A DNA stretch of 64,000 bases from Glaciimonas sp. CA11.2 (GTDB lineage Bacteria; Pseudomonadota; Gammaproteobacteria; Burkholderiales; Burkholderiaceae_D): positions 1,984,001 to 2,048,000 of the forward strand of contig NZ_JAVIWL010000001.1 of assembly GCF_034314045.1 (NCBI RefSeq). The letters run 5' to 3'. The notes below the pieces were generated by a model. It did no database searches. It had not been told where the DNA came from and saw only the letters and a program-made list of their open reading frames with translations. Below, piece after piece: positions 17,725 through 28,563 of the stretch. Positions within the stretch are counted from its first letter, which is position 1, and the number at the start of each line of letters is the position of its first letter. Both the position numbers and the translations under genes were made by a program.

Positions 17725-19269
17725 TTAACCGTGATAAGCAGACTCGCCGTGGCTGGAAATATCCAGACCTTCGCGTTCTTCTTCTTCTGTAACACGCAGA
17801 CCGATCACGATGTCGACCAGTTTGAAGGCGATAAATGCCACCACGCCGGACCAGATCACTGTAGTCAACACGCCTTGCAGTTGAATCCAGAGCTGACCGC
17901 TAATCGAATAGTCAGGAGCAACAGCGTTGGTGACATAGTCGTAAATACCAACACCACCAAGGCTAGGCGCAGCGAACACACCGGTGAGCAGTGCACCTAG
18001 AATACCACCTACGCCATGCACACCGAATACGTCTAGTGAGTCATCAGCGCCGAGGAGTTTCTTCAGGCCAGTTACGCCCCACAAGCAAGCAAAACCAGCA
18101 ATCAAGCCCATCACCAACGCACCGCCAACACCGACGAAACCAGCGGCAGGAGTAATGACAACCAAACCGGCAACCGCGCCAGATGCGCCGCCCAACATGG
18201 AAGGCTTACCCTTGCCAACCCACTCACCCAAACTCCATGTCAATACTGCACCAGCCGTTGCGACCAGCGTGTTGATGAAGGCCAATGCTGCGCCGCCATT
18301 TGCTTCCAGACCGGAACCGGCGTTGAAACCAAACCAACCAAACCACAGCAATGAAGCACCAACCATGGTCAATGTCAGGCTATGTGGCTTGAAAGCTTCT
18401 TTGCCGTAGCCTACGCGTTTGCCGATAACATACGCACCGACCAGACCGGCAACCGCTGCGTTGATATGAACAACCGTACCACCCGCATAATCCAACGCAC
18501 CTTTTTGGAACAACCAACCAGCAGTCGCCGACGCTTTTGCTGCTGCAGCAGCATCAGTGAAGCCATCAGGACCAGGCCAATACCAAACCATATGGGCAAT
18601 TGGCAAGTACGAAAAAGTGAACCACAACACGGTGAACGCGAGGATGGCGGAGAATTTGGCACGTTCAGCAAATGCGCCGATGACCAATGCGCAGGTAATC
18701 GCAGCGAAAGCACCTTGAAATACGACGAAGGCAAACTCTGGCAATACAACGCCTTTGCTGAATGTTGCCGCCAATGAGTCTGGTGTCATTCCATTGAGGA
18801 ACAACCGGCTCATGCCGCCAATGAAGTCATTACCTTCGGTAAATGCGAGACTATAGCCATAGACGATCCACAGAACAATCACCAGCGAGAAGATGGTGAA
18901 ACATTGCATCAGAACCGACAACATGTTCTTGCTGCGAACCAAGCCGCCGTAGAACAGGCCGAGGCCTGGCAATGTCATTAAAATCACAAAAGCGGTACAT
19001 ACAAGTAGCCACGCAGTGTCGCCCTTGTTAGGCACGGCTGGAGCAGGTACGGCAGGAGCGGCAGCAGTAGCAAGTGCGCCAGTTGCGGCAGCCGCAGGCG
19101 CGACGACTGCAGGAGCAGGCGCGGCAATTACTGCAGTGCTGGTAGCGCTGGCCGCAGCTGAGGCCGACGTCGAAGCGTCATCGGCAGCAGAGGCTGGCAG
19201 CATAAAGCCGACTGCGAGCATGAGTGCGCAAAACGCCAAAAACGTGGCGAAAAATCTCTTGATGTTCAT
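17725..19269 (-). CDS. amtB: Ammonium transporter AmtB
   Basis: Inner-membrane ammonium channel. About 514 residues from ATG 19269; longer in-frame starts would run into glnK. It has a signal-like N-terminus (residues 1-28), a low-complexity Ala/Pro linker up to about residue 105, and then the eleven-helix Amt core beginning DTAWLLVCTAFVILMTLPG. Amt signatures seen include YGGLVRSKN, FGWFGFNAGSG and VFGVHGVGGI. The cytoplasmic tail EEEEREGLDISSHGE is the region that GlnK touches to close the channel. It follows glnK by 13 nt. Confidence 0.95.
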   Translation of the reverse strand: MNIKRFFATFLAFCALMLAVGFMLPASAADDASTSASAAASATSTAVIAAPAPAVVAPAAAATGALATAAAPAVPAPAVPNKGDTAWLLVCTAFVILMTLPGLGLFYGGLVRSKNMLSVLMQCFTIFSLVIVLWIVYGYSLAFTEGNDFIGGMSRLFLNGMTPDSLAATFSKGVVLPEFAFVVFQGAFAAITCALVIGAFAERAKFSAILAFTVLWFTFSYLPIAHMVWYWPGPDGFTDAAAAAKASATAGWLFQKGALDYAGGTVVHINAAVAGLVGAYVIGKRVGYGKEAFKPHSLTLTMVGASLLWFGWFGFNAGSGLEANGGAALAFINTLVATAGAVLTWSLGEWVGKGKPSMLGGASGAVAGLVVITPAAGFVGVGGALVMGLIAGFACLWGVTGLKKLLGADDSLDVFGVHGVGGILGALLTGVFAAPSLGGVGIYDYVTNAVAPDYSISGQLWIQLQGVLTTVIWSGVVAFIAFKLVDIVIGLRVTEEEEREGLDISSHGESAYHG

Positions 19270-19282
19270 TTTAAAAGTCCCC

Positions 19283-20442
<1,160 letters not shown>

Positions 20443-20510
20443 TTATGAGTCCCTTGGGTTTAGATGCATTAAGATTATAGTTAGACAGCAACTTAGTTCA
20501 GTCTTCTACT

Positions 20511-20526
20511 AGCAGGACTCATGCCA
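20511..20526 (-). promoter_or_regulatory. Sigma54 promoter for porin-glnK-amtB
   Basis: On minus the site reads TGGCATGAGTCCTGCT. It agrees with TGGCACGNNNNTTGCW at all but two positions and keeps the exact GG-N10-GC spacing. Transcription would start near 20499, about 57 nt before the porin start codon. Confidence 0.75.
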
Positions 20527-20631
20527 ACTACATATCAACTAGTTTGTATGCGCTTATGGCACGATTCATAATTGATTTTATGCATTGTTGCTAGTTGTGG
20601 TCCTTTTCTATGGTAAAACTAGCAAAATTTA

Positions 20632-20646
20632 GCACCATAGTAGTGC
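20632..20646. promoter_or_regulatory. NtrC-like binding site 1
   Basis: GCACCATAGTAGTGC fits the dyad GCACC-N5-GGTGC with one changed base. Its centre lies about 140 bp upstream of the predicted sigma54 start, a normal enhancer distance. Confidence 0.65.
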
Positions 20647-20660
20647 GATTTTAGCTTTTC

Positions 20661-20675
20661 GCACTTAAATGGTGA
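20661..20675. promoter_or_regulatory. NtrC-like binding site 2
   Basis: GCACTTAAATGGTGA is a second copy of the GCACC-N5-GGTGC dyad with two mismatches. It is centred 29 bp beyond site 1, close to three helical turns, as expected for cooperative NtrC dimers. Confidence 0.55.
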
Positions 20676-20788
20676 GATGAAATTGGTGTTCTGGAAGCGT
20701 TGATGGCGATGCTGTGCTTGATTTGGCCCGATGTTTAGGTGAAGACATCGCGCTCATCTGTCAATTAAGTGCCGAACTGGCGCTTAAA

Positions 20789-20824
20789 TAAGCACCTGGG
20801 TAAGCACCTGAATAAGCACATAAT
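20789..20824 (+). repeat. Three 12-bp tandem repeats before the acetyltransferase gene
   Basis: TAAGCACCTGGG, TAAGCACCTGAA and TAAGCACATAAT stand head to tail in the leader of the gene starting at 20880. I see no known function. Confidence 0.6.
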
Positions 20825-20879
20825 TAGTGCGAATTTCAATTCCTTCATTGCGCAAAACAGAACAAAACCAAGGATCAAT

Positions 20880-21614
20880 ATGTCTCTCGAAAACGCCGCA
20901 CATATAGAAGGTTTGCTGCCGGGCTGGCAGCCTGCGCGGGTTCCACCTGGTGTTGTGCTGGAGGGGCAAAATGTGTTGTTAGTACCGCTTGATGTTAAAC
21001 GCTATGCGGAGGCTTTATATAGTGTGGCGACCGGTGATGGCGCGGATGTCGGTCAATGGGATTATCTGGCGGTCGGACCTTTCGAAGATCAGATCAGTTT
21101 TACGAGTTGGCTGAGCGAATGCGAAAAAACCAGAGATCCCCTATTCTTTGTCGTTACTGATAGGCAAACCGGTGCGGCACAGGGCATTGTGAGTTATCTA
21201 GGTATCGCGCCAGAACATGGATCCATTGAAATTGGGCACATTTGGTTTAGTGCTGCTATGCAACAGTCCAGCAAGGGTACTGAAACGATTTATCTTTTAG
21301 CGCAGCATGCGTTCGACGATCTCGGTTATCGACGTATTGAATGGAAATGCGACACGCGTAACCAGCGGTCGCAACAGGCGGCGCTGCGTTTTGGTTTTAC
21401 GCCCGAAGGCATTTTCCGCCAACATCGCGTCAACAAGGGGCGAAATCGCGACACTGCCTGGTTTTCGCTCATAGATCACGAGTGGCCGCTTCAACGTGCT
21501 GCTTTTGAGCTTTGGTTAAATGGGACAAACTTTGATGCAAATGCGCGGCAGATACAGTCATTGGGCGAGATTCGCGCCAACTTGTTGAATGGCGGATCGG
21601 ATAAGTCGGTCTGA
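20880..21614 (+). CDS. GNAT family N-acetyltransferase (RimJ/RimL type)
   Basis: About 244 residues. I start at ATG 20880 after AAGGA; the frame runs 37 codons further but through the tandem repeats. The fold is recognised from EIGHIWFSAAMQQSSKGTE near residue 115, LGYRRIEWKCDTRNQRSQQAA near 147 and RFGFTPEGIFRQH near 170, which is the RimJ/RimL layout for acetylating a protein N-terminus or small amine. The acceptor is unknown. It is transcribed away from the porin-glnK-amtB operon, and the NtrC-like sites lie in the shared upstream region. Confidence 0.85.
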   Translation: MSLENAAHIEGLLPGWQPARVPPGVVLEGQNVLLVPLDVKRYAEALYSVATGDGADVGQWDYLAVGPFEDQISFTSWLSECEKTRDPLFFVVTDRQTGAAQGIVSYLGIAPEHGSIEIGHIWFSAAMQQSSKGTETIYLLAQHAFDDLGYRRIEWKCDTRNQRSQQAALRFGFTPEGIFRQHRVNKGRNRDTAWFSLIDHEWPLQRAAFELWLNGTNFDANARQIQSLGEIRANLLNGGSDKSV

Positions 21615-21863
21615 CATCAGCCTAACTGATGCAAGCCGGTTGTGATTGGTTGCAAGCGCTTCCTCCGCAAGCGTGGTTGTGCGTTACTGCGGAAAAGTCA
21701 GGGCGCAAGGTGCGCTTTGAACGTCGGCGGTGAGCGCCCAAAACTTCTCGTAACAACACCAAGAAATTATCTTAAGATGCAGTTTGGGTATACCCTCGTT
21801 CGCGATGAGATGAGGTATCATTTTTTTATTCTCAGTATTGTTAGTATTTATAGGAGCACCACC

Positions 21864-22106
21864 ATGAGTAAGCCGACTTTTTTTGAAGATATGCAGTCGA
21901 AAATTAATAAGGCAATTGAAAACTCGCCAGCGAAAGACGTTGAAAAAAACGTCAAGGCGATGTTGAGCAGCGGCTTTTCAAAGCTTGACCTCGTTACCCG
22001 TGAAGAGTTTGATGTGCAAGCGCAAGTGTTGGCAACGACGCGCGAAAAACTGGAACTGTTAGAGGCGCGCGTCACTGAGCTTGAAGCACAACTGAAGCGT
22101 CCATGA
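21864..22106 (+). CDS. ubiK: Ubiquinone biosynthesis accessory factor UbiK (YqiC)
   Basis: An 80-residue protein of the UbiK/BMFP family starting at ATG 21864 behind TAGGAG. The N-terminal half is amphipathic and membrane-seeking ([20 protein letters not shown]). The C-terminal half is a coiled coil ([20 protein letters not shown]) that drives trimerisation. It works with UbiJ as a scaffold for the soluble Ubi complex in ubiquinone synthesis. The longer upstream frame is not supported. It lies 58 nt before comM. Confidence 0.9.
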   Translation: MSKPTFFEDMQSKINKAIENSPAKDVEKNVKAMLSSGFSKLDLVTREEFDVQAQVLATTREKLELLEARVTELEAQLKRP

Positions 22107-22164
22107 GATTGGACAATACGTTCGCTCTACAGCATCTGCAATATTGGAACAGGCGGCAAGACCG

Positions 22165-23730
22165 ATGACGTTGGCAGTATTGAAAAGTCGGGCGCTTGCA
22201 GGAATGCAAGCCCCGGAAGTCACGGTTGAAGTACATCTTGCGAACGGATTGCCGTCCTTTACCATCGTTGGTTTACCGGAAACCGAGGTCAAGGAATCCA
22301 AAGATCGGGTACGTGCGGCCCTTCAAAACGCTTGTTTTGAATTTCCCTCGCGCAGGATAACCGTCAATCTTGCACCGGCGGATTTACCTAAAGAATCAGG
22401 TCGTTTCGATTTGCCCATTGCACTAGGCATTTTGGCTGCGTCTGGTCAAATGCCCGCGGATCAACTCGGTCATTACGAATTTGCTGGCGAGCTCTCGCTC
22501 TCGGGCGAACTGCGCCCAATTCGCGGTGCGCTGGCGATGACGTTTGCGATGATGACAACCAGCGCGACCGCCGCGATTTCTGACAATGCCGATAGCAATC
22601 GAGAGCCACCCCCAAAAAAACAGCGCGCATTTATCTTGCCGCGCCAAAATGCTGACGAGGCCGCCCTGGTCACAGATGCCGCGATTTATCCGGCGGATTC
22701 GTTGTTGCATGTCTGTGCGCATTTTTCAGCAAAAGACGCTGAAGGAAGACTAACCCGGCATATCGCCGCGCCGCAGATACGCACGCCGCACTATCTTGAT
22801 TTCAGCGATGTAAAAGGCCAACTCCAAGCCAAGCGCGCGCTTGAAGTCGCTGCTGCTGGCGGTCATAGCGCGCTGTTAATCGGTCCTCCCGGTACCGGAA
22901 AGTCCATGCTGGCCACGCGCTTTGCCGGTATTTTGCCGCCGATGACCGATCAGGAAGCGTTGGAATCAGCAGCCGTGCAATCGTTGACCAGTGGTTTTTC
23001 CAGCAGCAGTTGGAAGGTGCGGCCGTATCGTGCGCCGCATCACACGGCGTCTGGCGTGGCGCTGGTTGGTGGTGGTGGTACGCCGCGTCCCGGGGAGATT
23101 TCGCTGGCCCATCGTGGCGTATTGTTTTTGGATGAGCTTCCCGAGTTTGACCGGCGGGTTTTAGAGGTTTTACGTGAACCGCTGGAGTCTGGACGCATCA
23201 CCATTTCCCGCGCTGCCCGTCAGGCGGATTTTCCCGCATGTTTTCAACTAATCGCTGCCATGAATCCCTGTCCGTGCGGTTATCTTGGCCATATATCAAA
23301 TAAGTGTCGCTGCACGCCTGACAATATCGCGCGATATCAGGACAAAATTTCTGGCCCTTTACTGGACCGGATTGATATGCAGATTCAGGTCGGATCACTA
23401 CGGCACGATGAGTTAAAAAAACAAGCCGATGGCGAATCGTCGAGCAAGATCGCAGACCGTGTTGCGCAAGCCCATGCGATACAACTGGCGCGACAAGGGA
23501 AGGGTAATAATGCGCTGTCGACCAATGATATCGATGCTTTTTGCAAAGCAGATGCAGCGGGCGAACAATTACTGCAAACCGCGATGACGCGTCTTAATTG
23601 GTCGGCGCGTGGCTATCATCGCGTGCTAAAAATTGCGCGTACGATTGCGGATCTGGCGGCCTGCGAAAACATCGCGCAAGCGCACGTGGCGGAAGCGATC
23701 CAGTATCGTCGGGCGTTGCGAGAGAAATAG
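22165..23730 (+). CDS. comM: YifB/ComM family Mg-chelatase-like AAA+ ATPase
   Basis: 521 residues from ATG 22165 (the frame opens at a TTG at 22144). The N-terminal Lon-like S5 domain has FTIVGLPETEVKESKDRV. The AAA domain has Walker A GPPGTGKS near residues 240-247, Walker B VLFLDELPEF and a Mg-chelatase-type C-terminal domain with the cysteine cluster CPCGYLGHISNKCRC. ComM is a hexameric helicase that extends branches during natural transformation. An unusual polar stretch (about residues 133-155, rich in T, S and P/K) interrupts the N-terminal domain. Confidence 0.92.
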   Translation: MTLAVLKSRALAGMQAPEVTVEVHLANGLPSFTIVGLPETEVKESKDRVRAALQNACFEFPSRRITVNLAPADLPKESGRFDLPIALGILAASGQMPADQLGHYEFAGELSLSGELRPIRGALAMTFAMMTTSATAAISDNADSNREPPPKKQRAFILPRQNADEAALVTDAAIYPADSLLHVCAHFSAKDAEGRLTRHIAAPQIRTPHYLDFSDVKGQLQAKRALEVAAAGGHSALLIGPPGTGKSMLATRFAGILPPMTDQEALESAAVQSLTSGFSSSSWKVRPYRAPHHTASGVALVGGGGTPRPGEISLAHRGVLFLDELPEFDRRVLEVLREPLESGRITISRAARQADFPACFQLIAAMNPCPCGYLGHISNKCRCTPDNIARYQDKISGPLLDRIDMQIQVGSLRHDELKKQADGESSSKIADRVAQAHAIQLARQGKGNNALSTNDIDAFCKADAAGEQLLQTAMTRLNWSARGYHRVLKIARTIADLAACENIAQAHVAEAIQYRRALREK

Positions 23731-23776
23731 CGCTATGTGAAGGTTATAACGCAACAAATGGCAGATTAATATCCGG

Positions 23777-24412
23777 TTAATCCGGTTGGTTAATAGAACC
23801 GTGATTACGCATGTAGGTTTGTGGTCCCATTGCGGTGATTTGCTGATCGATTAACGCTTCAAAAGGAGTAAGTAGCGCGTCAAAATTGCGCGGTGCTTCT
23901 ATGACATTGAGCGCACAAACAATTGCTTCTAGTGTCGAAACCATGCCGGGCGCGGGTGTTTTACGGACGCGATAGCGCGACTGCAAACCGGCTGGCAGAA
24001 CGAAGCGCGGCAAGGTGGCTAGCGCGGGATTAACGTGCAGCAGCTTGCGTGCCTTTCGCCAGGTACCATCTAAAACGACGATTAACAATGGTTGGGATGC
24101 AAGTGTGTCTTCTGTGTAGACAAGCGGTTGCGCATCGTCGCTGGGGAATAACAGGCAAGTCTGATATTCCGCTTGAGAGATTAGCGCTGGCAATTTCGGA
24201 AATACTTCACCGATAAGAAGTTCTGCGTTCACCAATCCCAGCGCTGCCAGACGAGCTGTGTTCAAGGCGTGGTTTGCCTCACTGGGATGTTGCAGAAGCA
24301 ATATCCGCGTGCGACTTTCGATGCGCGGAATCAATCCGCATAGGCAGTGACTTTGCGGGCGCGCGCACTGCGCGCATCGCATCCGTTTTTTCGTGGTCTC
24401 AATGGCATGCAT
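23777..24412 (-). CDS. DTW-domain tRNA-uridine aminocarboxypropyltransferase
   Basis: About 211 residues, from ATG 24412 or GTG 24421. The N-terminal zinc-like cluster is CAQCARPQSHCLCG. The DTW motif variant is VVLDGTWRKARKLL near residue 112, and ALNVIEAPRNFDALL lies near 180. The family (E. coli TapT/YfiP) transfers an aminocarboxypropyl group from SAM to a tRNA uridine to make acp3U. It converges with comM, leaving a 46-nt gap. Confidence 0.85.
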   Translation of the reverse strand: MHAIETTKKRMRCAQCARPQSHCLCGLIPRIESRTRILLLQHPSEANHALNTARLAALGLVNAELLIGEVFPKLPALISQAEYQTCLLFPSDDAQPLVYTEDTLASQPLLIVVLDGTWRKARKLLHVNPALATLPRFVLPAGLQSRYRVRKTPAPGMVSTLEAIVCALNVIEAPRNFDALLTPFEALIDQQITAMGPQTYMRNHGSINQPD

Positions 24413-24814
24413 TACTGTCACTTGTTGGTAGGAAAGCTATTTAAATATAAACAAAACAAACAAGTCGTGGAGTTAGGGAACAATAAGTGATCAATACTTA
24501 TTCAGTCAATTAGCCATTCTGTACCGATACCTTGTGCGCCAAATGAGCGATTGATATATTAATGGCAATTAAAAAGGGTAATAGTTTTAATATTTTGGCA
24601 ATAACACACCGTTTTGTCACATCTGGTTGCAATTGACGTTAACGTTTTGCATTAAATGCGTGACAAAAATGCCCTAAGGCGTAGTATTGAATTCAGAGGG
24701 TTCTATTCATGGTTTTGACTCTGAACAAAAGGAGTGCGCCAAAATATTTACACGATCTGGCTTGAAAACTGCTTATCGATCATCACCTTCTGTCTAACTT
24801 TACAGGGAGCGCAT
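24413..24814. other. AT-rich intergenic region with an inverted repeat
   Basis: No gene seen. AATAAGT (24482-24488) and ACTTATT (24496-24502) form a perfect 7-bp inverted repeat with a 7-nt spacer between divergent genes, and could be an operator. The rest is AT-rich and should hold the promoters of both neighbours. Confidence 0.4.
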
Positions 24815-25072
24815 ATGAACCTGATCTACAACAGTGACCAATACAGCGTCGTCGAATTCGGGGCAGATGAGCATCGGGAAGCGTTACGCTTTGGCGGTTA
24901 CGAAATTGTCGATAAGTCATTTAAACGTGAAATTTTTATTGCAGGAGCCTTGGCAGAATTCTTTCGTCAAGGCGTGGAAGAACTAATCGCCTCCGAGCCA
25001 ACTATCGAAGATATCGATGCTTTCCTTGGTAATTACGATGCTTTAATGAGTCAGCCGGTCACTTTGCAATAA
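24815..25072 (+). CDS. DUF3567 domain protein
   Basis: An 85-residue acidic protein from ATG 24815, preceded by AGGGAG. The opening NLIYNSDQYSVVEFGADE and the middle GGYEIVDKSFKREIFI match what I recall of DUF3567, a short family largely confined to Burkholderiales and of unknown function. There is no signal peptide or membrane segment. A perfect 17-bp stem terminator follows, shared with kup. Confidence 0.72.
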   Translation: MNLIYNSDQYSVVEFGADEHREALRFGGYEIVDKSFKREIFIAGALAEFFRQGVEELIASEPTIEDIDAFLGNYDALMSQPVTLQ

Positions 25073-25240
25073 GCTGTTTTGGATTTGATGTTCTTTTTTA
25101 AGAAATTAAATTGAATGAATTGAATTTAGTGAATTATGAAGTATGCATCGAAATGATTGGGCTGATAATTGATAATCAATTGATAGCCGCTAATCCATAA
25201 ACTCAGTAATGCGCTGTTGAATATGCACTCGAAAAGTCAA

Positions 25241-25277
25241 AAATAAGAAAGGGAGCCATTGGCTCCCTTTCTTATTT
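25241..25277. terminator. Bidirectional terminator between the DUF3567 gene and kup
   Basis: A perfect 17-bp stem with GGGAGCC / GGCTCCC at its core and a 3-nt loop (ATT). The outer part is AT pairs, so either strand ends in a U-rich tail. It serves the two convergent genes. Confidence 0.85.
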
Positions 25278-25340
25278 AAAACATCTTTTGCTGCAATTGG
25301 TCCGATTATCGAAGATCGGACCGATACATAGATGCAAACT

Positions 25341-27242
25341 TTAAATCTCAACCTTGGTACCCAACTCGACCACACGATTAATAGGGATGTGGAAGAAGTC
25401 TGATGGTTTAGCGCCATTGGCATACATCCAGGCGAATAACTTTTCACGCCATAACCACATGCCAGGTAATTTGCTCGGCACGATCGTATCGCGGGCCAGG
25501 AAGAACGAGGTGTCCATCAAGTCAAACTCGTGTCCGAATTGTTTATTGGTTAAATTCATGACGGTGTTGACGTCCGGCGCTTCTTTGAAGCCAAACGCGG
25601 CACGCAGCAAATAAACCTCGCCACCCATTTCTTTCAGCGTCAACCGCTTATTGTCGTCAACGTAAGGGATATCCCATATGCTGATCTTCAGGAAGAAAAC
25701 ACGTTTGTGCAAAATCCGATTGTGCTTGAGATTGTGCAGCATCGCAACCGGCACCGTGGCAATATTGCCAGTAAGAAAGACTGCCGTACCATCAACCCGA
25801 TGTGGTGGATGGGCCAGCAGGCCTTCAATGAACGGTTCAAGCGGAATACCCTCATCCTGACTACGTTCACGCAGCAGCATGCGACCTGAATACCAGGTGA
25901 TCAGCAGGAAGAAAGTGATCACGCCGAGCAGAATAGTGAACCAGCCACCGTCAGGGATTTTCATCAGGTTGGCAGCGAAGAAACCGAAATCGACGATAAA
26001 AATAGCACCGATAATCAGCGCCACGACTAATGGATGCCACTTCCATAACGTGCGCATGACCACCGCTAGGAGCATCGTCGTGATCAGCATTGTGGCAGTC
26101 ACGGCAACACCATACGCTGCAGCAAGATTGTCTGACTTCTTAAATGCCAGCACGACAGCGACAACCAGCACCAGCAACATCCAGTTGATGACCGGGACGT
26201 AAATTTGACCACGCTCATCTTCTGAAGTGTGCAAAATACGCATGCGGGGGACGAAGCCCAACAGAATTGCTTGGCTTGTGAGCGAGAATGCACCGGAAAT
26301 TACGGCTTGAGAGGCGATCACAGTGGCAAAAGTGGAAAGAATCACCATCGGCAAAAGCAATGCATCCGGGACCATTAGATAGAAAGGATTCGATACCGCG
26401 GATGGGTTCACAATCAAGTTAGCGCCCTGGCCGAAATAACATAGCAGCAGACAAGGCATGACGGTATACAGCCAGGCAAAACGGATAGGCCTGACGCCAA
26501 AATGTCCCATATCCGCATATAGCGCTTCTACGCCAGTGAGGACCAGCACAACTGAACCGAGTACAACAAACGCAAGTTGCGCATGTTCCACCATAAATTG
26601 GAGCGCGTAGTAAGGATTTACCGCAGCCAGAATTTCCGGTGCTTTCAGAATGTTATAAATACCGAGCAGACCGAGGGAGATAAACCACAGCAACATCACC
26701 GGACCGAATAGCTTGCCCACTATTGACGTGCCATGTCGCTGGATCAAGAAGAGGACGATGATAATGGCTACGGTTAATGGAATAATGAAATGTGCTAATT
26801 GCGGCGCTGCGATGCCAAGACCCTCAACCGCGGATAGCACCGAAATGGCGGGTGTAATCACCACGTCGCCATAAAACATGCATGCACCGAACACGCCAAG
26901 CATCATGAGCCATTTGGCCCAGCGCGAGCCGCTTTTGGCGGTGCGTAAAGCGAGTGCCATCAGCGCTAAAACGCCACCCTCGCCATTGTTATCGGCGCGC
27001 ATCACTAAATAAATGTACTTCAGTGTGACGACGACCATAATCGCCCAAAATAGCATCGAAATGATGCCCATCACTGCGCTGGATGAAAAGGGAATGCCGT
27101 GTTCCGGGCTAAAACTCTCCTTTAGTGCATACAACGGGCTTGTGCCAATATCGCCAAACACGACACCCAAAGCACCAAGCGTAATGACATGTAATCGTGC
27201 TGAGGTAAAAGGTGTCTTGCTACCGCTTTGCGTATTACTCAT
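25341..27242 (-). CDS. kup: Kup low-affinity potassium transporter
   Basis: The 633-residue member of the HAK/KUP/KT family imports K+ with protons across the inner membrane. About twelve hydrophobic segments fill the first 450 residues. The signature [17 protein letters not shown] is near residue 26, and [18 protein letters not shown] is near 125. The hydrophilic C-terminal cytoplasmic part ends in the conserved FFLARDTIV and [14 protein letters not shown] blocks. It stands alone between two intergenic gaps and ends at the shared terminator. Confidence 0.96.
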   Translation of the reverse strand: MSNTQSGSKTPFTSARLHVITLGALGVVFGDIGTSPLYALKESFSPEHGIPFSSSAVMGIISMLFWAIMVVVTLKYIYLVMRADNNGEGGVLALMALALRTAKSGSRWAKWLMMLGVFGACMFYGDVVITPAISVLSAVEGLGIAAPQLAHFIIPLTVAIIIVLFLIQRHGTSIVGKLFGPVMLLWFISLGLLGIYNILKAPEILAAVNPYYALQFMVEHAQLAFVVLGSVVLVLTGVEALYADMGHFGVRPIRFAWLYTVMPCLLLCYFGQGANLIVNPSAVSNPFYLMVPDALLLPMVILSTFATVIASQAVISGAFSLTSQAILLGFVPRMRILHTSEDERGQIYVPVINWMLLVLVVAVVLAFKKSDNLAAAYGVAVTATMLITTMLLAVVMRTLWKWHPLVVALIIGAIFIVDFGFFAANLMKIPDGGWFTILLGVITFFLLITWYSGRMLLRERSQDEGIPLEPFIEGLLAHPPHRVDGTAVFLTGNIATVPVAMLHNLKHNRILHKRVFFLKISIWDIPYVDDNKRLTLKEMGGEVYLLRAAFGFKEAPDVNTVMNLTNKQFGHEFDLMDTSFFLARDTIVPSKLPGMWLWREKLFAWMYANGAKPSDFFHIPINRVVELGTKVEI

Positions 27243-27618
27243 GGTTTCTTTCTTATTTATGGCGCCTATATAAACCAGGTTATTAAATGTGTCCTGTGCT
27301 TAATATTTGCGTCTGTCCCGTTTTGTTATCTGAAAAATAACGGATTTTACATGCTGTGATGCACTGCACAATTTGCGGGATTCTACGCTTGAACCCGAAT
27401 ACCAACCAGTAACTAGGGTTAAACGTTGCAAAAATACGTCGCCCATCTTGCCAGTATGGCTATAAAAATGTGGATTTTTTATGCAATCCATTAACCTCAT
27501 AATCATCACAATAAATGACCCCGGGCGAGTATTCAACATGCCGAACGTCCATGATTATGTTGGATTTTTAATCAATAGTTTCTAAATTAACCATGGCATA
27601 AGCAAACTTGTTCGCGCA
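27243..27618. other. Intergenic region upstream of kup
   Basis: 376 nt with no believable gene; a 79-codon frame on minus has no protein-like features. It must hold the kup promoter, which I could not place with confidence. Confidence 0.35.
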
Positions 27619-28551
27619 TCACAGCTCGGCCTCTTGCGCCCCTTTTTCCTGCGCCCCTTTTAATACCAGCGCCCTGTCATACAAGGCGTTTTTCTTTTGC
27701 CCGCTGATTTGCGCTGCCAGCGATGCCGCTTGCTTAACGGATAGTTCTGCCAGCAGAATTTTGAGAATTCGATCGCCTTCCGCACCGTCATCCACTGCCA
27801 CCGGCGGTGAGTCGATGAGAATGACAAATTCTCCTTTTTGGCGCATGGGATCTGCCGCAAGCCATGTAGGTGCGTCTCCCAAAGGGCAGCGGTGTATGGT
27901 CTCGAACAGCTTCGTTAACTCACGCGCCAGAACGATCTGTCTAACTGGGCCAAACGCTTGGACCAACGCATCAACGGTCTCTATGATGCGATGTGGTGCT
28001 TCATACAAGACCAGCGTCGCCGCGACGTTGGCCAAACTAGCCAATACCGTTTCTCGTTGACGCGTTTTACTTGGTAAAAAACCTACAAATTGAAATTGAT
28101 CGTGCAACAGGCCACTAACCGAAAGCGCTGTAATAGCTGCCGATGGTCCTGGCAACGGTAAGGCACGCAAACCAGCTTTTATAACAGCGTCAACGATTCG
28201 CGCGCCTGGATCGGAAACTCCAGGCGTACCGGCATCAGAAACCAGTGCGATACGCTCGCCCGCTTGCAGTCTGGCAACGATCTTTTCTGCTGCTTCGTGC
28301 TCGTTGTGTTGATGCGCCGCCAGAAGCGGCTTGGAAATACCATATCGATTGAGCAAATGTGCCGTGTTTCGGGTGTCTTCGCAAGCGACCGCGTCAACCA
28401 GCGACAGGACATGCAGTGCGCGCAGACTAATGTCGCAGACATTTCCGATTGGCGTGGCAAGCACATATAATGTCGACAGCGGATATGTTTGCAGACTAAC
28501 CTCCGAAAGAATCGGTAAGGTAAGAAGGTTGCTGGCAGAATGTTCAGTCAT
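27619..28551 (-). CDS. rsmI: 16S rRNA 2'-O-ribose C1402 methyltransferase RsmI
   Basis: Tetrapyrrole-methylase-fold enzyme that uses SAM to modify C1402 of 16S rRNA in the decoding centre. The 310 residues include TLYVLATPIGNVCDI near residue 27, VACEDTRNTAHLL near 55, LVSDAGTPGVSDPG near 100 and LVLYEAPHRI near 178. The N-terminus is about 20 residues longer than usual. It lies only 12 nt from the divergently read lpoA, so the true start may be further inside the frame. Confidence 0.95.
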   Translation of the reverse strand: MTEHSASNLLTLPILSEVSLQTYPLSTLYVLATPIGNVCDISLRALHVLSLVDAVACEDTRNTAHLLNRYGISKPLLAAHQHNEHEAAEKIVARLQAGERIALVSDAGTPGVSDPGARIVDAVIKAGLRALPLPGPSAAITALSVSGLLHDQFQFVGFLPSKTRQRETVLASLANVAATLVLYEAPHRIIETVDALVQAFGPVRQIVLARELTKLFETIHRCPLGDAPTWLAADPMRQKGEFVILIDSPPVAVDDGAEGDRILKILLAELSVKQAASLAAQISGQKKNALYDRALVLKGAQEKGAQEAEL

Positions 28552-28563
28552 GGAGAGTTATCA

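Noticed and set aside
20622..20637. A second sigma54-like sequence TGGTGCTAAATTTTGC on minus
   Set aside because: The GG to GC spacing is 11 rather than 10 and the site overlaps the NtrC-like dyad, so the site at 20511-20526 is preferred.
27300..27539. A 79-codon frame on minus upstream of kup
   Set aside because: No recognisable protein features. It lies where the kup promoter should be.
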